NCBI GenBank assembly: GCA_934365945.1
Contig: CAKRNE010000012.1
Coordinates: forward strand, 1-64,000
Reading direction: 5' to 3'
From: an uncultured Agathobacter sp.
Lineage (GTDB): Bacteria > Bacillota > Clostridia > Lachnospirales > Lachnospiraceae
Length of the DNA: 64,000 bases
Numbering within the stretch: position 1 is the stretch's first letter; each line of letters opens with the position of its first letter. Positions 60,458 to 64,000 of the stretch are shown here, one piece after another. Both the position numbers and the translations under genes were made by a program. The notes beneath the pieces were generated by a model. It did not search any database. It was not told where the DNA came from and saw only the letters and a program-made list of their open reading frames with translations.

Positions 60458-61870
60458 ATGCGTAAAACAAAAATTATCTGTACTATTGGACCGGCCAGTG
60501 AACATGAGGATGTCCTCACCAGGATGATAAAGGCAGGTATGGATGTTGCCAGATTGAACTTTTCTCATGGCTCACATGAGGAGCATCAGGGCAAGATAGA
60601 TTTAATAAAGAAGGTAAGACAGAAGCTTCATATGCCAATCGCAATCATGCTTGACACAAAGGGCCCTGAGTATCGTATCAAGACCTTTGAGAATGGCAAA
60701 ATAGAGCTTAAGGATGGAGATACCTTCACACTTACCACTGACGATATCGTAGGAAATCAAGAGAGAGTATCAGTTAACTATGAGAATCTGATCAAGGATT
60801 TAAAGGTTGGTGACCGCGTGCTTGTTGCGAACGGAATCATCATTCTGCAGGTCAGAGAGCTTAAAGGAAACAATGCGATCTGTGATGTTATCGCAGGTGG
60901 TACACTTTCTGACAGAAAGAGCATGAACTTCCCGAACAAGGTCATGAAGCATGCATATTTAAGTGAGCAGGACAAGGATGATCTGCTTTTTGGTATAAAA
61001 AACGAGGTGGATTATGTTGCCGCATCATTTGTTTCTACAAAGCAGGATGTAGCGGATCTGAGAAGCTTTTTGGATGAAAACGGTGGAGAGGACATCGAAA
61101 TCATCGCAAAGATTGAGAACCGCTCAGGTGTAGATCATGTGGAGGAAATCTGCGAGATAGCAAACGGAATCATGATAGCCAGAGGTGATCTCGGTGTTGA
61201 GATTCCGGGAGTTGAGGTGCCTGCAATACAGAAGTACCTTATCAACAAGTGCCGTATGCTTGGTACACGCGTAATCACAGCAACAGAGATGCTTGAGTCC
61301 ATGATTCACAATCCGCGTCCTACAAGAGCAGAGCTTTCGGATGTAGCCAATGCGGTATACGACGGTTCATCGGCTATCATGCTTTCGGGAGAGTCTGCAG
61401 CAGGTAAATACCCTGTAGAGGCTGTCAAAAATATGGCAGAGACAGCAGAGTATACAGAAAAGCAGATAAACTACGGCAAGAGATTTGCCAATGCCGAATT
61501 CCAGACAAAAAGCATAGTCGATGCCATTTCACATGCTACATGTGCCATGGCAATAGATGTGGATGCGAAATGTATCGTAGTCAGCTCGCTGACAGGCCGT
61601 ACAGTGCGCATGGTCAGCCGTTTCCGCTGCCCTGTTGATATAATAGGTATGACAACCTCTGAAAAGGCATGGCGCAAGCTGAACTTAAGCTGGGGTGTAA
61701 AGCCGGTTCTGTGCGAGGAATACAACTCAATGGAGGTTATGTTCTACAATGCGATGAACGAGGCAAAGAGTGTCATGAAGCTCAAAAAGGGTGATCATAT
61801 AGTGCTCACAGGAGGTCTAATCAACGGTAAGACAGGCAACACAAATGTGATCAAGGTTGAGACAGTTTAG
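60458..61870 (+). CDS. pyk: pyruvate kinase
   Basis: This 470-residue enzyme makes pyruvate and ATP from phosphoenolpyruvate. Seen are the start TKIICTIGPASE, GMDVARLNFSHG, MLDTKGPEYRIKTF (Tyr where Ile is usual), the active-site IIAKIENRSGVDHV, ARGDLGVEIP and TATEMLESMIHNPRPTRAE. It has the short form without the extra C-terminal PEP-utiliser domain found in many Firmicutes. AGGAGGAAT precedes the ATG. Confidence 0.96.
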   Translation: MRKTKIICTIGPASEHEDVLTRMIKAGMDVARLNFSHGSHEEHQGKIDLIKKVRQKLHMPIAIMLDTKGPEYRIKTFENGKIELKDGDTFTLTTDDIVGNQERVSVNYENLIKDLKVGDRVLVANGIIILQVRELKGNNAICDVIAGGTLSDRKSMNFPNKVMKHAYLSEQDKDDLLFGIKNEVDYVAASFVSTKQDVADLRSFLDENGGEDIEIIAKIENRSGVDHVEEICEIANGIMIARGDLGVEIPGVEVPAIQKYLINKCRMLGTRVITATEMLESMIHNPRPTRAELSDVANAVYDGSSAIMLSGESAAGKYPVEAVKNMAETAEYTEKQINYGKRFANAEFQTKSIVDAISHATCAMAIDVDAKCIVVSSLTGRTVRMVSRFRCPVDIIGMTTSEKAWRKLNLSWGVKPVLCEEYNSMEVMFYNAMNEAKSVMKLKKGDHIVLTGGLINGKTGNTNVIKVETV

Positions 61871-61954
61871 TACATTTGTACTATTGATTAAATGATATAT
61901 TTATCATATAATCCTTAACAATTAATAAAATTAATAAATTTAACATAAACAATT

Positions 61955-62279
61955 TCGAGATGAAGTTTGCAGGAAAAAGGCAGCGATTTTACCTTATCAA
62001 AGCCTACCGAAGGAGTAAAACTCTCAGGTGCCGCAGCAGGCGGTGCAACTGTAAATGGATCGACTCTCTGGAGACACCCGCTTGGCGGGGGCCGAAGGTG
62101 CAACGTACGAATATGAAGCAGTAGGAGTGCAGTGACTATGAATATATCATGGCACATGCTGCTTTTCGTACGAATCTCTCAGGCAACAGGACGGAGAAGA
62201 TATTGGACAGATATTCTTAAGATAATCTTCTTAATCCCATGTATCAGACTGCATATATGCAGCGTATATGGGGTTTTTT
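61955..62279 (+). promoter_or_regulatory. tandem glycine riboswitch with terminator
   Basis: Two glycine aptamers lie in series: the first with CCGAAGGAGTAAAACTCTCA (62007-62026) and ACTGTAAATGGAT, the second with CTCTCTGGAGAC, GGGCCGAAGGTGCAAC (62089-62104) and AATCTCTCAGGCAACAGGAC (62173-62192). The second has a long hairpin arm (ACGTACGAA...TTCGTACG). A terminator follows: CCCATGTAT (62236-62244) pairs with TATATGGG, and six T come after. Glycine binding should prevent termination and turn on the symporter gene, or act inversely; the usual form in Firmicutes is an on-switch. Confidence 0.92.
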
Positions 62280-62408
62280 ATTTCAATTCACGTAAGTACT
62301 GCTAAGCCTGCTATTTTCAATTGTTTCCGGATGTATTTATATCATTAATATTTGCTCAAAACACAAAGACCTTGTGTTTAGATAAAAAAGAGAGGCAGGA
62401 GTATTTCA

Positions 62409-63836
62409 ATGTGGAACACAATCAACAATTTCCTTAGTGCAGTGGACAATTTCGTCTGGGGAGTGCCGCTCATGGTGCTCATCATGGCAGGAGGTATACT
62501 GCTCACAGTGCGTCTGGGGCTTCTTCAGATAAGAAAGCTTCCTCTGGCACTTAAGTGGATGGTCAAAAATGAAGAGGGCGGCGATGGCGAGATTACGAGC
62601 TTTGGCGCACTTTGTACTGCGCTTAGCGCAACAATCGGAACCGGTAATATAGTCGGTGTGGCAACAGCGGTCGGTGCAGGAGGACCGGGAGCGCTTTTCT
62701 GGATGGTGCTTGCAGCCTTTTTTGGCATGGCAACAAAGTATTCAGAGGGACTTTTGGCTGTAAAATACCGTGTCATCGGCAAGGACGGACACAGTCTTGG
62801 CGGACCGTTCTATTACATAGAGCAGGGAATGGGCGCAAAATGGAAATGGCTTGCAAAGATATTTGCATTTTTCGGCGTATGCGTTGGTCTTTTCGGAATA
62901 GGAACCTTCAGTCAGGTAAACGGAATATCAAGCGCAGTAAACAATTTCTTTGATCCAAACAACCAGCACACAGTAAAGGTTTTACCATTCCTTGGTGAGT
63001 ATTCATGGTCAGTTATCATTGCTTCACTTGTACTGGCATTCTGCGTGGCAGCAGTGCTTATCGGCGGAGTAAAGCGTATTGCCAGTGTCAGCCAGGTAAT
63101 AGTTCCTTTTATGGCGGTTATCTATATATTATTTGTGCTTGTGCTTGTGGTATGCAATATCACAGCGGTTCCGGCAGCGTTTGCTACCATAGTAAAGGCA
63201 GCTTTTTCACCGAAGGCCATCACAGGCGGTGCTGTGGGAAGCTTTCTTGTTGCAATGCAAAAGGGTGTTGCCCGAGGAATATTCTCAAACGAGGCAGGAC
63301 TTGGTAGTGCTCCGATTGCAGCGGCAGCAGCCCAGACAAAGGAGCCTGTACGTCAGGGACTTGTCAGCATGACAGGAACCTTCATTGATACAATTGTTAT
63401 ATGTACACTTACAGGACTTTCCATCGTGCTCACAGGTGCATGGCAGGTTGACGGACTCGAGGGCGTGCAGGTTACTACATACGCATTCCAGCACGGACTT
63501 CCTTTCCCGAAAGAGATATCAGCATTTGTACTTATGCTGTGTCTTGTATTTTTTGCCTTTACAACTATACTCGGTTGGGATTATTATAGTGAACGGTGCT
63601 TAGAGTATTTGAGCGGCGGCAGGATGAAATACGTAAAGGTTTACCGCTGGATATATATCCTTGCTGTCTTCATCGGACCTTATATGACTGTAAGTGCGGT
63701 GTGGACTATCGCAGATATCTTCAACGGTCTCATGGCTCTGCCAAATATGATAGCGCTGTTTGCTCTTAGCGGTGTTGTTGTTAAGGAGACAAAGCATTTC
63801 TTCGAGCGACATAGAAATGGAGAAATCGAGGATTAA
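62409..63836 (+). CDS. alanine/glycine:cation symporter (AGCS family), riboswitch-controlled
   Basis: This 475-residue paralog of the symporter at 49218 has TALSATIGTGNIVGVATAVG, GGPGALFWMVLAAFFGM and FSNEAGLGSAPIAAAAA. It lies directly behind a glycine riboswitch, so glycine is a likely substrate and signal. GGCAGGAG precedes the ATG. Uptake of glycine by Na+ symport would feed serine and pyruvate metabolism next to it. Confidence 0.93.
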   Translation: MWNTINNFLSAVDNFVWGVPLMVLIMAGGILLTVRLGLLQIRKLPLALKWMVKNEEGGDGEITSFGALCTALSATIGTGNIVGVATAVGAGGPGALFWMVLAAFFGMATKYSEGLLAVKYRVIGKDGHSLGGPFYYIEQGMGAKWKWLAKIFAFFGVCVGLFGIGTFSQVNGISSAVNNFFDPNNQHTVKVLPFLGEYSWSVIIASLVLAFCVAAVLIGGVKRIASVSQVIVPFMAVIYILFVLVLVVCNITAVPAAFATIVKAAFSPKAITGGAVGSFLVAMQKGVARGIFSNEAGLGSAPIAAAAAQTKEPVRQGLVSMTGTFIDTIVICTLTGLSIVLTGAWQVDGLEGVQVTTYAFQHGLPFPKEISAFVLMLCLVFFAFTTILGWDYYSERCLEYLSGGRMKYVKVYRWIYILAVFIGPYMTVSAVWTIADIFNGLMALPNMIALFALSGVVVKETKHFFERHRNGEIED

Positions 63837-63838
63837 TT

Positions 63839-64000
63839 ATGTTTTATATTTTGCGACATGGAAGAACAGATTGGAATGAGGAGCACAGGCTGCAGGGTGA
63901 GGTGGATATCCCACTCAATGAAACCGGCAGGCAGATGGCCTACGATGCCGCAGAAAAATATAAGGATATAGACTTTGACATATGCTACTGCTCCCCACTT
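63839..64000 (+). CDS. histidine phosphatase family protein (partial, 3' end outside window)
   Basis: The first 54 residues begin MFYILRHGRTDWNEEHRLQG, with the catalytic RHG motif and the following R-x-Q-G of the phosphoglycerate mutase-like histidine phosphatases. CxxCSPL at the cut end reads ICYCSPL, the usual SSxL-like position. It starts two bases after the symporter stop, so it is probably in the same riboswitch-controlled transcript. The substrate is unknown. Confidence 0.85.
   Translation, partial: MFYILRHGRTDWNEEHRLQGEVDIPLNETGRQMAYDAAEKYKDIDFDICYCSPL

Noticed and set aside
1..64000. CRISPR array, prophage, integrase or rRNA/tRNA cluster
   Set aside because: No regularly spaced repeats, phage structural genes, integrase genes or RNA gene signatures were seen.

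Overview
The window looks like chromosome from a motile, strictly anaerobic gut Firmicute of the family Lachnospiraceae, most like Agathobacter/Roseburia. This rests on moderate GC with strong GGAGG ribosome sites, a flgM-flgN-flgK-flgK-flgL-fliW-csrA block, [FeFe]-hydrogenase maturases, an A-type flavoprotein, a Trp T-box and a tandem glycine riboswitch, and DUF3877 and Rpn-type proteins. The genus is inference. I saw no rRNA, tRNA, CRISPR array, prophage or complete insertion sequence.

Layout. 0-1.7 kb: a DUF3783 gene remnant and an Rpn-family nuclease with a long conserved leader. 1.7-4.3 kb: a MATE exporter (minus) and an AraC regulator. 4.3-15.5 kb: two paralogous modules, each with two FtsX/MacB-like permeases, an ATPase, a small lipoprotein and an OmpR/HisKA two-component pair. 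Module 1 is co-linear; in module 2 the kinase/regulator pair is inverted and converges on the transporter operon. Both transporter operons carry the same 19-bp direct-repeat site upstream. 15.5-18.8 kb: a T-box with Trp specifier followed by a tryptophan-type ABC importer. 18.8-20.6 kb: an unknown gene and an ORF6N/phospholipase-D-like fusion. 20.6-24.1 kb (minus): thiS-thiG-thiH-thiE behind a leader with a terminator and a promoter with a dyad in its spacer, but no TPP riboswitch. 24.1-30.8 kb: a palindromic element, a small membrane protein, an HD hydrolase, a SNF2 helicase and pgi. 31-37.4 kb: two small envelope genes (minus), an 805-bp intergenic region rich in RNA structure, then the TM1266-like gene, hydE, hydG, hydF and a DUF3877 gene.

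37.5-41.3 kb: a TetR regulator, a DUF308 membrane protein overlapping a radical SAM gene, a HAD phosphatase and an XRE regulator. 41.5-48.5 kb: the late flagellar operon from a sigma-28 promoter. 48.5-55.6 kb: an XRE regulator, a Na/amino-acid symporter, an unknown membrane protein, a 2H phosphoesterase, an HD protein, two acetyltransferases, a second Rpn copy and two gene remnants. 55.7-64 kb: an FprA flavoprotein, a ferredoxin-ASKHA protein, serine dehydratase (sdaAB/sdaAA), pyruvate kinase, a glycine riboswitch controlling a second symporter, and the start of a histidine phosphatase. Serine dehydratase and pyruvate kinase both make pyruvate. The hydrogenase maturases and FprA fit disposal of reductant as H2 and removal of O2 in an anaerobe.

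The most attractive undescribed signals are the structured leader before the hydrogenase maturation operon, the duplicated transporter/two-component/lipoprotein modules with their shared operator, the thiamine-operon attenuator, and the palindromic element at 24.2 kb.
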